Assembly (NCBI GenBank): GCA_008638375.1
Contig: CM018051.1
Span: 7,470,418 to 7,534,417 of the forward strand
Length of the DNA: 64,000 bases
From: Nyssa sinensis
Lineage: Eukaryota; Streptophyta; Magnoliopsida; Cornales; Nyssaceae
Direction of reading: 5' to 3'
Made by a program: the position numbers and the translations under genes. Every line of letters begins with the position of its first letter. Position 1 is the first letter of the stretch. The notes beneath the pieces were generated by a model. That model saw nothing but the letters and a program-made list of their open reading frames with translations. It was not told where the DNA came from and did not search any database. Below, piece after piece: positions 1 to 10,679 of this stretch.

Positions 1-2700
1 ATTTTGTGATCTTTTAGAAGAAGGGGGAATAGAGGTATATTAGCAAAAAATCCTAGAAACCCTGCATTTGCTAGCTTTCTGTTCATTCCACCCTTTGTTC
101 CCTTATTTCTATCTTATGTTTTTTCCCCCTTCAAAGTAACAAGAGCTAAACAAGGAAAAATAACAAGTTATAAAGCTACTAGAAACACCTATTAATTGAA
201 GCTTATCGCAGATGATTTACATAATTAAATCAAATGAATATGTGAAATAAAAAATTGGGAAAAGTACTAGTCATCGAGTGGGATAAACAAATACTACTAT
301 TAAGAAATTGACTGGTCAATATGAGTGTAAAGGGAGAGATGCAGCCTCACATAGCGGAAGACTACATGACAGCCCGAGCTTGTAGGAAGTCCCAATAAGG
401 CCTGCTTGAGGCCTGCTGTGACCCAGTTTCAGGTCGAAGCTCAGAAATTACTCAAGACCCCAATCCAGAAAGGTTCAACAAGATCTACAAAATTAATGAC
501 TACACCAATGATCCAATCATTTTTAGGCCAAAAAAAATTGTTTAGACCATGTTATTGGCATTTTGTAGTTTTAGGCAATATTTCTACCCTTTTTGGTGAC
601 TTTCCTTTTGCTATTTACATTAAGCTTTTTAAGGCCATTGTTAAGCTTGAAACTTCGGTATAATTTAGTTTCTTACTTCATAATATTTCTCGCTATTTTA
701 TCAATCCTAGGGTTTTGGAGATTTTCTATATAATCATGGACTGTAACGGTTAGTGATAATTTTGATGAATAATATTTTGAAAGACATTTTATTTCTCTTC
801 TTTTTCAATTGTCCTTATTATACAAATGAAGCAACAAGGCTTTTGATGCATTTGTTTTTGCTATTCTTTTTGTGAGAATATGAAAATTAATTTCATTCAA
901 GCAAAACTGTTGTATTAGAAATAGTTGAGTGGAGGATTTTGTTTCCAAAGCTCTGAATAAATATTTCATCCTTTTTCTTCTTCTTTTCTAATCAAGTTTC
1001 TGTCAAGTTTATCTTTATTACGTCAATAAGCTCAATTACATCTCTCTCTCTCTCTCTCTAGTCTGGAGGGTGCTCAATTACAGCTCTCCCTCTGGTACAG
1101 AGGGCGCTCAAGTACAGGTTTGAACAATGTATATATGAGTCCATGTTTGTGTAATGACAATATGAATGTTTATATTTGTAGGTCTATCCATCTAAGCCAC
1201 TTTTGTTCTTATACACACTGACACACGATTTATTTTCAAATCTATGAATTAAATGAAAATCTCTAGAAGGAATTTTAATTTCACTGACTAGCAGAAGATG
1301 ATAGTGACAAGGATCGATCTTGGTCACTTCTATCATGCACTTAATGGGTTTATTACTGATTGGAGATTCAAGATAGTATGCTACCAATTATTCTTTGGAT
1401 ATTATTAAAATTTCTTTAAAAAAAATTCTTCAAACGTCAAGTGTAAGTTATACTTGCATAATGTACTAGTCAATTGTACAAAATGTATAAGTTCGTTCTG
1501 CATGACGTACTAGTCATATAGTGTACAAATGATTATCAGATTATGTATGTACAAGTAACTAGTGTATTATAAGAATGCATTGATACATCGCATACAATTG
1601 ATAAGCACATCATGCGACTATAATGCACAGAGAAAGGATAAAAAAATAATAAATCCAAAATGTAATGCGTCCCTGCAACGCGTGTGCCATGTGATACTTG
1701 CAAGCCATATGGTGCAGGCTTGATGCCATATCAGTGCCATGTAACGGGGGATGCGGATGTTGCGTGACTAATGATGTTGCTGCCTAATGGGTTGGGTTTT
1801 GCCTACGCGGAGACCCATTCCCTTCTTAATATTTTTTTTTTCCATTGATTCCCTATACACCCATTTTGATCAGGTCAATCCATTAGTAGTATTTAATTGT
1901 TCACTCTTTGAATAGAAACTTTCCTTAAAAAAAATATCATGATAACAAAGCAGCCCCACCTTGCACCCACCTCTCACAGGCCAGGAGGCATGGTGTTGTT
2001 TGGTTAGCCTCCAAATAATAGTTTGTCAGCTACATATTTGCTTCAACCATGAAATCAATCCCAAAGGACATTAAACCAAGAAAGTACCTATATACGGTCC
2101 CTAGAAACACACAAATTAGCATCTTTGCATGTATAATTTCCCAAACACTTCTTCACCAAGTAAAAAATAGACGGCATTTCCTTGAATTTTCGCTAGTTTT
2201 AAGTGAAAGGTCTAATTATTAAAAAGAAGCATTTTTTTTCCACCAGGGAGAGCCTGTGCAGCAGACTTTATCTCAGAAGATATTATTTGCATTGCTTCTA
2301 ATATCCTTCCTGAAGAAAAATCAAATTTTCCTTGAATGACTTCACAGTGGGACAGGGTAAAAAGATGACTATCCAAAAGGCTCTTAATGAGTAGAGCTAC
2401 TCTTTGGGTGTGCTACACAGGTTAAGCCAATGCTGGCTCCCTGACTTAGCTCACATCTCCACTCCCACTTTGTGCCTAATATATTGACTCTTACCCTACC
2501 ATTTAATGGTTGCCTAAGGCTAGAGGCAAACCTTAGGAGGCTCTTAGAGCTTGGTGCATGACTATGGTGTGACTCTCATGTCATGCCATAACCCCCTTCA
2601 ATAGGATTCTTAGGGTAATATGGCTTGTTGGCTAAAGTTGTGAGTTCACAAAGATTTGCCTTGTGTTGTTCCACAGTGGAGAGATTCTTCTAGTGTCTTT
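1..2700. other. Intergenic DNA or distal NF-YA intron, no gene recognised
   Basis: AT-rich sequence with only short chance reading frames. I looked on the minus strand for the conserved NF-YA core (subunit-association and DNA-binding helices) that should follow the exon at 3124-3352 and did not find it. A short CT microsatellite lies near 1041-1060. It is followed by two similar blocks around 1066-1120 that share words like 'agggtgctcaa' and 'agggcgctcaa'. Confidence 0.5.
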
Positions 2701-3123
2701 TTGGGACACACAGAATCACTTCCGTGATAGCTGCTCATGTAACTGCCCATGTGCGCCCATAATGTGTTCTAGAGCTGATGGCGTGCAACCACTGTTATAA
2801 ATAACAATGTCATTGAACTGACATCGCACATATGATACAAGTACTATGCACGATAAGAATTGCACGACTATTTCTGAGATTCTTGAGCTACACTTGTACC
2901 TCTGCCCTACATTCTCTCCCTCTCTAACTTGCCTCAACTTTTACCCTCCGCATCATCTTGATAATCCTTTGTTGTCTTAGGTGTATTACCACTCCCATAT
3001 GAGCTCTCCCTCACATTTCCCACTATCAACACAAAATTATAAGTATGGGCATGAACAACTGAATAAATTCAACAATAAGACATCACCAAAATGGTGTCAA
3101 TGAAGCATGAGTGAAGAAATTAC

Positions 3124-3352
3124 CAGGAAAGATAGTGAATTGGGTTGTACACCCTTTTTCCAGCCCTTGATCTGTACCATGCTCCGATTGTTTAGTGGCT
3201 GTGAGTTGGTCTCCACTAGTAGGCTTCAATTGGCCAAACGATTCCCCATAAACCGATTGAGATGCAAGTCCACTCCACCAAGGCACTGATGATAACGTCC
3301 CTATGGGATTTTGGACAATCCCTTCATTATCTTTGAAACACATAGTAGGCAT
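3124..3352 (-). CDS. NF-YA: NF-YA transcription factor subunit, first coding exon (partial gene)
   Basis: Reading leftwards from the ATG at 3352-3350, 76 codons lead to a GT splice donor (exon end 3124, phase 1, intron starting gtaatttc). The peptide contains LSSVPWWSGLASQSVYGES and TTQFTIFP, which I recognise as the N-terminal region of plant NF-YA (HAP2/CBF-B) proteins of the NFYA3/5/8/10 type. These bind CCAAT boxes as part of the NF-Y trimer in the nucleus. The conserved core that contacts NF-YB/YC and DNA would be in later exons, and I do not see it between here and position 1. Either the rest lies beyond the left edge after a long intron, or this is a truncated gene. A possible exon at about 2944-3031 (acceptor 'gttgatag') continues in phase and stops after about 30 codons without resembling NF-YA. 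Family call is fairly sure; completeness is not. Confidence 0.72.
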
Positions 3353-3939
3353 ACTCAGATATTCCTTCCCAAGTTATAATCAACTTCTATTCAATTGTTA
3401 AATCTAGTTCCTGCAATTCAAAGTTGTATAATTAAAATTCCTACCAAAAATTTCCTTCAAAATATAAAAAATTCCATCTACCAAAGATCTTCAAGAACTG
3501 TTTTTCTATTATTTTTTTCTGGGCTTGAAAAAACAGTAATTCCACAGTTTAATCACACACCAGTTCATCGATTTTGCATTCAATCCCCATATCATCAGTG
3601 ATGAGAGTCTATAAACATGGAGATGCTAACTATTGTTAAACTGACCAACAGAAATGAAATTCTGAGAACCCACATGAATTTATTGCAAACACAAATATTT
3701 TTTTTTAATTTGCAAAAAACAACAGAAAAGATAAAGATCACATAAAACCTAGTTGATAAAGAACAAAGTGATTCTCAAATTATTACATAAAATAAGAAAG
3801 AAAATTAAAAACCAATATAGAGTACAGAAAAATTTACGTCAGTAAAAGCTAGAGATCAGAGAGAGAAACGAAGTCAAGAATTGTACATTCTGATAAGACC
3901 ACCAAACTGTGGAGAAGAAGACTAAGAGTACTCACATAC

Positions 3940-4100
3940 CCAGTAGCAAAAACAGCTTCCAATCCTAGACTCGAGGAGAGAAATCCCATTTGGCAGGAGC
4001 CATGTCGGTACAATTTCAAGCAGAGAGAGGAGAGAGGGAAGGGAGAGAGATGGCCGGAGAATGCGTACAAGTTTAATGGAACTACATGGCACTGACCAAT
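3940..4100 (-). other. Probable 5'UTR exon of the NF-YA gene
   Basis: On the minus strand a pyrimidine-rich leader (ctctctcccttccctctctcc) ends at a consensus donor, ctactgg|gtatgtgag, with the exon end at 3940. The coding exon begins about 0.6 kb downstream, past a candidate acceptor ('cttgggaag') just before the ATG at 3352. NF-YA genes commonly carry an intron in the 5'UTR, which fits. The upstream end of this exon is a guess. The region 3353-3939 would then be 5'UTR intron. Confidence 0.45.
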
Positions 4101-4149
4101 GAAAATATAGCCTTCATGCAGTCTTTGTTTTTTGTGCAAAATATAATAC

Positions 4150-4890
4150 TCTCTCTCTCTAACTTTTTATTCTAATGCAAGTTTGGAGCATCCATTTTCA
4201 TTATTATTTTGAATAAATTAGACAGTCACAATAATAATTTCAATTATCTTTATTTACCTTTTTTTAGTTAAAAATCAATAAAAACACATTTTTACATTTT
4301 TATGTATCAAAAATTAAATTAAATTGATAAATTTAAAATATATTTTCATGATCCAAAAAATTATTAACAAATAATCTTGGTAGGATTGAATTTCTATTCA
4401 AATAGTACAAGTGCATATTTTTTATATAATTTTCAATTATTATATTAAAAAAAAAGTCTTTTAAATTTGATAATTTATTTGTTACTTGTTTGACAAATTA
4501 ATGATTAGTACTATTTTCATTTTAAAAATATTCACAGTAGGTAAATAGGATGAGAGAAATGTGTCACATTATAGTTGTGGGGATATTTTTTTCTCGTACT
4601 AAACAAAAGAATTTATCAATTAACTTTTAAATTAAAAAAAATCAAGTGGGGATTTTTTCCCCTTCTAACAAATGAAAGGATTTATCTATTAACTTTTAAA
4701 TTATAAAGGACTAAATAAAAATGAATAAAATTAATTATAGAAAATATCTCTGTAATTTTTCCTATTATTTTTTGACTAAGAAGAAATTAATGTCCTAAGG
4801 TTACTATCAATGGTTGAAATGACCAAACAATGGCAATCTTGTACAGTAATTATCTACTTTTTATGGTAAAATTATAATTATTTTATTCTT
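4150..4890. other. AT-rich intergenic, promoter side of NF-YA exon
   Basis: Strongly AT-rich DNA directly upstream of the leader exon. No reading frame, RNA gene or clear repeat boundary was recognised. A CT run at 4149-4159 is at the edge. Confidence 0.4.
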
Positions 4891-4891
4891 A

Positions 4892-5022
4892 AGCCCTGTT
4901 TGGCTGAGCGATTGGGATTGGGATTGGGATTGAGGGAATTTCAGTGGCTGGACACAGTTTTTTCAAAAGCTCATCTTTGGAGCTTTTCCCCAAACGCTAG
5001 CGCTGCAGGCCAAACGGCCACT
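4892..5022. mobile_element. Short hAT-like MITE
   Basis: The left end GCCCTGTTTGGCTGAGCG and the reverse complement of the right end (GTGGCCGTTTGGCCTGCAGCG) are similar terminal inverted repeats. This end type is common in small plant hAT-derived MITEs. The interior is only about 90 bp and includes three copies of 'gggatt'. The flanks 'attctta' and 'attctaa' may be a decayed target duplication. Confidence 0.45.
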
Positions 5023-6655
5023 AATTCTAAATCTAAGTAGGTTAAACATAAGTCATGAATGTGCATAGAACTTTGGGATGATTTAATGTGGTCCTTTCTC
5101 AATGTGGTCCATGGTTGTTTCTTTGTCCTAGTCTATAGTTGGAAGGGTTTGGTCCCCAATTTTCATGGGATAGTTGGGGCAAATGGCTTTGGTCTTGTCA
5201 TTCTCAACATGACCTACAGCAAGCCCTAAACATAAAATACTGAAAAAATTTTGTATCTAGAGAAGGCCAAGACATACAGTTGTGCATATACAAATTCTTT
5301 ATAGAGTGATGGACAACACAAATAATTACATATGACAAAACAGTTTTAAGATTAATGAGATGGTGCAGATCACATTGGCAGTGAAAGAAAAGGTGAATAC
5401 AATGACCAGTTTGTATAGGACTTCAACATCCATTCTTTGTTGAATTCATTATTCATGTAGGAATCTGGTTTCATTGTAATTCTATCTTTCCAAAAAAACT
5501 GGCCAAGAAAAAAGGTTCAGATGAAGGAGAAAAGGAGGAGGAAGACAAAATATAGAACTTGTATTTTTTTATTTACTTGAAATATTTAGCTAGAATAATT
5601 TGGATTTTTTAAGTCCTGGGATTATTTCGGGTGGAAATATTTCAAGGGATACTATCTCGAGGTTTCAAGTTTGAGTCTCGCCTTACCTGATATGCAGTTC
5701 TTAGGGATGGAGTTACATATTCGTAATTTCTAATCTGTAGTTGAAAGGATATGATGTAGGACAAATACAATAACTTTCAAAACATAGATTTATGTTTAGA
5801 GTTATTGAAAGACTCGTTAATTTCCAAATTTGAGATATTTTAGATAAAATTTCCTATTTCTTTATCATTTCCTTTTCCCAATTAAGATTTCTCAATTATA
5901 ATAAGATTTGGACCTTTAATATTTATATATAGGGTTGCAACTTGCAAGTCTCTATTAGAGACATATTTTATCTTTGATTTTGATATTAATAATATTTTTA
6001 GAGATATTTTTTAATCTTATATTATTAGAGAATTTATTTTTTTATTAGATTGATTATTTTTCATTAAATGTTATTGTTAGTTGTATCCATCGTATCACGT
6101 TTCATGCTGTCGTCAGGATATTTTGTTACAATTTTAATTTTTATACTTAGAAAAAAAAAACATTGACTTTATTGTAAATAGTCAAATAGTTAATTATATT
6201 ATTTAGTTAGGCTGTCCATTATGCCATAGAAATTTTCTAGAATTAGGCTGAATGGAGGATCATATATATTTCTTTTGGAAAGTGGATGATCATAATTGTT
6301 GATTGCTTCAAAAGTTATTTGATTAATGATCTCACAGCCGGTGTCATCACCTAGCCATTGGAATTTACTAATTACTAAAGTTGCCTTCAATTGCAGGACT
6401 ATGTGCCAAGCTTTGTGTTTCAACATCAGAATAAAACAGTTGGAAGGTGTTTTCTTAATTTAACTTAACAGCCAGTAACATCATTACCAACTCTTTTAAG
6501 TTACCTTTTTAAGTTATTGTCCTTTCCTTGTTGCTATTGTATATCAAGATTGGCTGTATAGATCCTGTTTCACCGTTCTCTAGTCATTGTCAGGTTTTAA
6601 AGTTGTTTGAATGGGTACTGTTATGTCACTGTAATCCAACACAACTCAAGCACGC
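5023..6655. other. Intergenic, no gene recognised
   Basis: AT-rich DNA with no convincing coding sequence on either strand. A B-box-like word (agtttgagtctcgcc, near 5675) hints at an old SINE, but no matching 5' half or tail could be defined. Confidence 0.4.
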
Positions 6656-6659
6656 AGCT

Positions 6660-6870
6660 TTATTAAACGAAGGGTTTGGTTCAGCGATAAAGTTATTTGG
6701 GTGTTGATATCTTTTGAAGTATCAGGTTTGAAATTCAATTTCTTTAGTGTTATTAATTTTTTTGGATCCTGTCTGCGGATGCGAGTCCGAAATTAATTGA
6801 TCTGTCTAAAGAGATACTTGATATGAGTTTTGGAATTAGTCGGTATAATACTGTCGGACACCTGATTATA
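6660..6870 (+). repeat. tRNA-derived SINE-like sequence
   Basis: An A-box-like word (tggttcagcgataaag, near 6676) is followed about 50 bp later by a B-box-like word (ggtttgaaattcaat, near 6725). A diverged body and an A-rich end (cctgattataaaacaaaag) follow near 6872. This is the layout of a pol III-type SINE. Both boxes are degenerate, so the call is tentative. Confidence 0.35.
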
Positions 6871-7079
6871 AAACAAAAGTATGTAGCTTTATTCCTGCAA
6901 ATAAAAAGACTATTTTCGTGACTCAAATTGTGACATTCAGTTATAATGAAACAACTTTACTATTGCAATAAGGCCCACCCTCGTTTCACATATATTTTCT
7001 AACTCGATAATTTCACGGTCGTTTCATCTTCTTTGTTATGATCATTGCAATAAGATCTTGATGCACGAGTATTTTTTTG

Positions 7080-7470
7080 TCACATCATGTTAAACCACAA
7101 TTTATCTAAAAGTTTAAGTTGTTAGAGAATGTGTGACTTTAATGTTATATTTTCTAACATGACTCCGCGTGTGTGATCAGACTGAGCTAATGCATGCACT
7201 ATTTATTTTATTAGGGTGACAGTGAGATTTGAACACATGACATTTTGTCTGTTTTGATACTATATTAAACCACTAACTTATCTAAAAACTTAAGTTGTTA
7301 GAAATGGTGTAACCAGCCTGAGCCAATGCATGTATAATTTATTTTATCAGGATGACAACGAGTTTTAAACATAAGACATTTTGCTTGTTCTAATATCATG
7401 TTAAACCACTAACTCATTTAAAAATTTAAGTTATTAAAAATGACGTAACTTTAATATTATATTTTCTGGC
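7080..7470 (-). repeat. Tandem SINE-like copies
   Basis: Read on the minus strand, the pattern 'gtggtttaa-ata/cat...tcaaatctcactgtcaccctaataaaata...tgcattggctcag' occurs twice in tandem, with a further partial copy. The words 'taaaccac' near 7092, 7264 and 7402 on the plus strand mark the repeats. The B-box-like stretch resembles tRNA-derived SINEs. A further copy of the same family is at about 40470-40570 on the plus strand. Confidence 0.45.
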
Positions 7471-7499
7471 ACTTAACACACGCAAAAACCAAACAATAA

Positions 7500-8260
7500 A
7501 AAATAGTTAAGCTCCTACCCTTTGCAGCCCACTTCTGTATTCCCTGAGATCTTTGCTTTTTTCATGATAATACCATGCAAATATTTAGTCTTATATAACA
7601 AAAAAAAGCAAAGGGGTAAGCTTGTCCTCAAGGTACAAGAATGAAATTAGGAAGGAATTTGAGGAATGGTTCATAATCTATTTGGTAATTTCAGATAGGA
7701 GAAGAGACTTTTGTTGGACTCATCCCTAATATCAAAAGTGATAATTAATTAGGTCCACATCATTCTTTACTCTGTGTATTCCTTAATTTTTGTTTTTGTC
7801 CTATTTGGGCAGGTAAGCTTTGGATTGAACCCCATGACTGAAAGGATGAGACATGGACCATTGTCCTATATATGGAGCCATGGGCAAGCTAGCTCCAACC
7901 TGGATTCTGGCCTCTATTTACAACACATGTATCTTAGACATCAAAGCTTTTTTTGTTTGCTTGTGGGTTTATTCTAGGAATCTGGTTAACTTCCAAGATA
8001 AAATTGGGTAAGATGTGTGTCAAGTCTCTAGAAAATGGTTGATAAGAAAGGGAAACAACTCTCCATTCAGACTCTTGGGCTCTTGATTGATTCATAGCTA
8101 AGCCTCAGTTAATTACTATAAAAAAATAATAATAAAAAAGCTATCTTGTCATTCCATATTCATCTACTAGCTTCCTAGCTAACTGCTAACTAAGAAATTT
8201 TTTCACTGATGTTAGATTGGAAGAAAAATATGGAGAGAGATAGAAAGAGAGAGTTCTTAT
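7500..8260. other. Intergenic, no gene recognised
   Basis: The short open frame at 7774-7977 starts with hydrophobic residues but matches nothing I know and has no supporting splice or codon signal. I treat this stretch as non-coding. Confidence 0.4.
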
Positions 8261-8261
8261 G

Positions 8262-8574
8262 ACATTAACTCTATTTAGATTGAGAGAATTGAAAAGAAAT
8301 GAGAAGAAAAGAGAAAGAGAAAGAAGTTATTTGGTACTTGATTTAAAATTATGGAAAGAAAGGAAAGAAAATAAATGAGCATTTTAATTTTAATTTTATT
8401 CATTTTGCTCTCTTTTTAAAAGTGGGATCAGATGGAAGGAAAGAAGAGAGTCTTTTAATAATTTCTTTTATAATACTGATAATAATATTAAAGTTATGGA
8501 AGAAAAAAATAAAAAAACTATCCTAAGCTATCTCAAAAAGTATAATAGTAAATTAATATAAAACTCTTTTATTT

Positions 8575-8630
<56 letters not shown>

Positions 8631-8800
8631 CTTTTCTAAACATGATGAAAGTATTATACATTTTTTTTCCTCATTAGTTATCCAAACTTGAAAAAAGGAT
8701 TACACCTTTTTTTCTTCTCTCTCATTATTAATGTTATTCTTTTCTCTCATTTTCTTCATTCTTATTAAGCATAGTGTAAACGAATTCAATTTTCTTTACA
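8262..8800. repeat. Purine-rich to pyrimidine-rich foldback with (CT)25 tract
   Basis: The left half is rich in gagaaa/gaaag words and the right half in ctttt/ttctc words, so the segment can fold back on itself. It contains a CT dinucleotide tract at about 8578-8627. The end words 'atttagattgag' and 'atccaaacttga' resemble inverted ends of a diverged MITE. A similar purine-to-pyrimidine segment lies at about 43160-43580. Confidence 0.4.
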
Positions 8801-10208
8801 AAAATGTTAGAAACATGGGGTAACCATGAAGAAATCAAGAAATAATATAATTTTTTTTTCATAGATGGATTCCTTTCTTTCCTTCCCTTCCCATTTCCTT
8901 TTCAAACGATTCTTTTCTGTTCTTTCCTTTTCCTTTTTCAATGGATTCCTTTCTTTCCTTTCACCATTGTTCAGATCAACTGAAAATTAAGCCAAAACAT
9001 TTAGTTGAGTTCTCAAGATCTTTACAGATAGATTGATCAAAGTAATACATATGAAATGAAAAAAAAATTACGAAAAGTATGCGCGATTCATCTCTTGTAT
9101 CATAACCTACATATAGGAGTGTTGCTTTTAAGGTTTCGATTTATAAGAAAATAGTCGACTTTGAGCGAGTCATTTTTAGGTGCAAAAGGGATTGGGTTTA
9201 TGAGTGTTTTGCTTTTGTATTCTTTTCTATATATAGTAAGTTCATCATTGTTATCCGTAAACATAAATATTTTGTCGAATCACGTATATTGTGTATACAT
9301 GCTTATTATTCCTATATGTTGAATCGAGAATTCTTACCCAACTAATGAAAATGTATATATAGTTGATTATCTTATAATTAATATTTAATATATAAGTTAA
9401 TAATCCTTAAATTATTGAAGAACCAACTTTGTTATATAGTGTATAATTAATAATTAATATTATTTTTTTAAAAATTCTTTTATAATATTAATTATTGTAG
9501 AGATAAAATAGTTATATATATATATACTTATATATATATTTTATTTATGTCATGTCTTGCAAGTTATATTTATCAATTTTACATAATTAAAATAAAAATA
9601 TTATAAATAGAGAAAATTAAGATACAAGAAACACATTTCTTTATTAATCCACACAAGATTAACAGCTCTAGAAGAGTTTTGGACAGATTATGAGTAATCT
9701 TTGTATATGAATAAATTAAAAATAAAATGTATTAAAAAAGTGTCAAATTGGATCATAAAGAAATGATTTACTTTTTTCCTTTCAAAAATGGTTTGAAATG
9801 CTTTCCAGCCCAACACCTTTTTAAGTCATTGTTTCAAAGAAAAATTAATTGAAATGATTGGAATTGGCACCCTTACTGTTAACCAAATATTTATTAGTCA
9901 ATTCCTGCCATAACCATAACCATGCCCATTAATCATGTTTTATAAGTTTCCCAAACAGGCCCTTAAAGTCCTAACAGACTAGTTGGCCCTCTTCTCTCCT
10001 TTTATCAGTCAGGTGGTAGCAATGTAGTTGTAACACTGTTAGCAGTGGGGGCCCTCAGATTACTTCCTCCTGTTTAAGCAAACTCTGGTGATCCAATAAA
10101 CCGACACAATTTGAAGTTTAAAATAATAATTCTAAATAAGATTTTTTTAATATTAATATAATTTTTTTATTTAATATTAATATTATAAAATTTTACTAAA
10201 AATATAAA
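8801..10208. other. Intergenic, no gene recognised
   Basis: AT-rich DNA with short TA tracts (for example 9512-9538) and a CCTTT-rich stretch near 8872-8950. No coding or RNA gene signal was seen. Confidence 0.4.
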
Positions 10209-10663
10209 AGGATAAATTACATTGACATTTTCTGAAGTTTTTAATAATTACAGTAACCTTCTCTATTTTACTTAACAATACACAGATATCTCTTCTAGTC
10301 AAATTTTTCTTCAAAATGACAAAACTATTCATTCTATTTATTTATTTTACATTTTTTAAATTGTGACTAATTTTTTTTATTATTTTATATAAAAATAAAT
10401 TTAAGGTAAATAGCTTTTTTTATATATAAAAATAAATTTAAAGTTTTCCTCAATATTTATTTAGAAAAATAAAAAAAGTTAGTCAAAATTTAAATAATAA
10501 AAAAAACATAAAATGGACAATTTTATCATTTTAAAGAAAAAATTAATTGGAGGAGTGTTTCTGTATATTGAGGTAAAATAAGAAAGGTCAATGTAATTTT
10601 AGAAATCTCAAGGACATCGGTATAATTATCAGAAACTTCAAGGGGGATCAATATAATTTACCT
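10209..10663. mobile_element. Foldback MITE, Mutator-like (copy 1)
   Basis: A 455-bp element bounded by a perfect 9-bp direct repeat AAATATAAA (10200-10208 and 10664-10672). The ends are inverted: AGGATAAATTACATTGA on the left, and AGGTAAATTATATTGA as the reverse complement of the right. The inverted similarity continues inwards for at least 70 bp (ataattacagtaacc against the complement of ggtataattatc), and interior words such as 'aaaatgacaaaact' are answered by 'tttatcatttt'. A 9-bp target duplication with long inverted repeats is typical of Mutator-superfamily MITEs. There is no coding capacity. Related copies are at 15800-16288, 16627-17156 and 60195-60659. Confidence 0.75.
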
Positions 10664-10679
10664 AAATATAAAGCATATA

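Noticed and set aside
2716..2937. Candidate downstream exon of the NF-YA gene
   Set aside because: No resemblance to the NF-YA core in any frame and no clear splice pair; only a weak in-phase exon nearby (2944-3031) is noted.
3849..4139. 96-codon minus-strand frame in the NF-YA leader region
   Set aside because: It crosses the proposed donor at 3939 and has no motif; better explained as 5'UTR.
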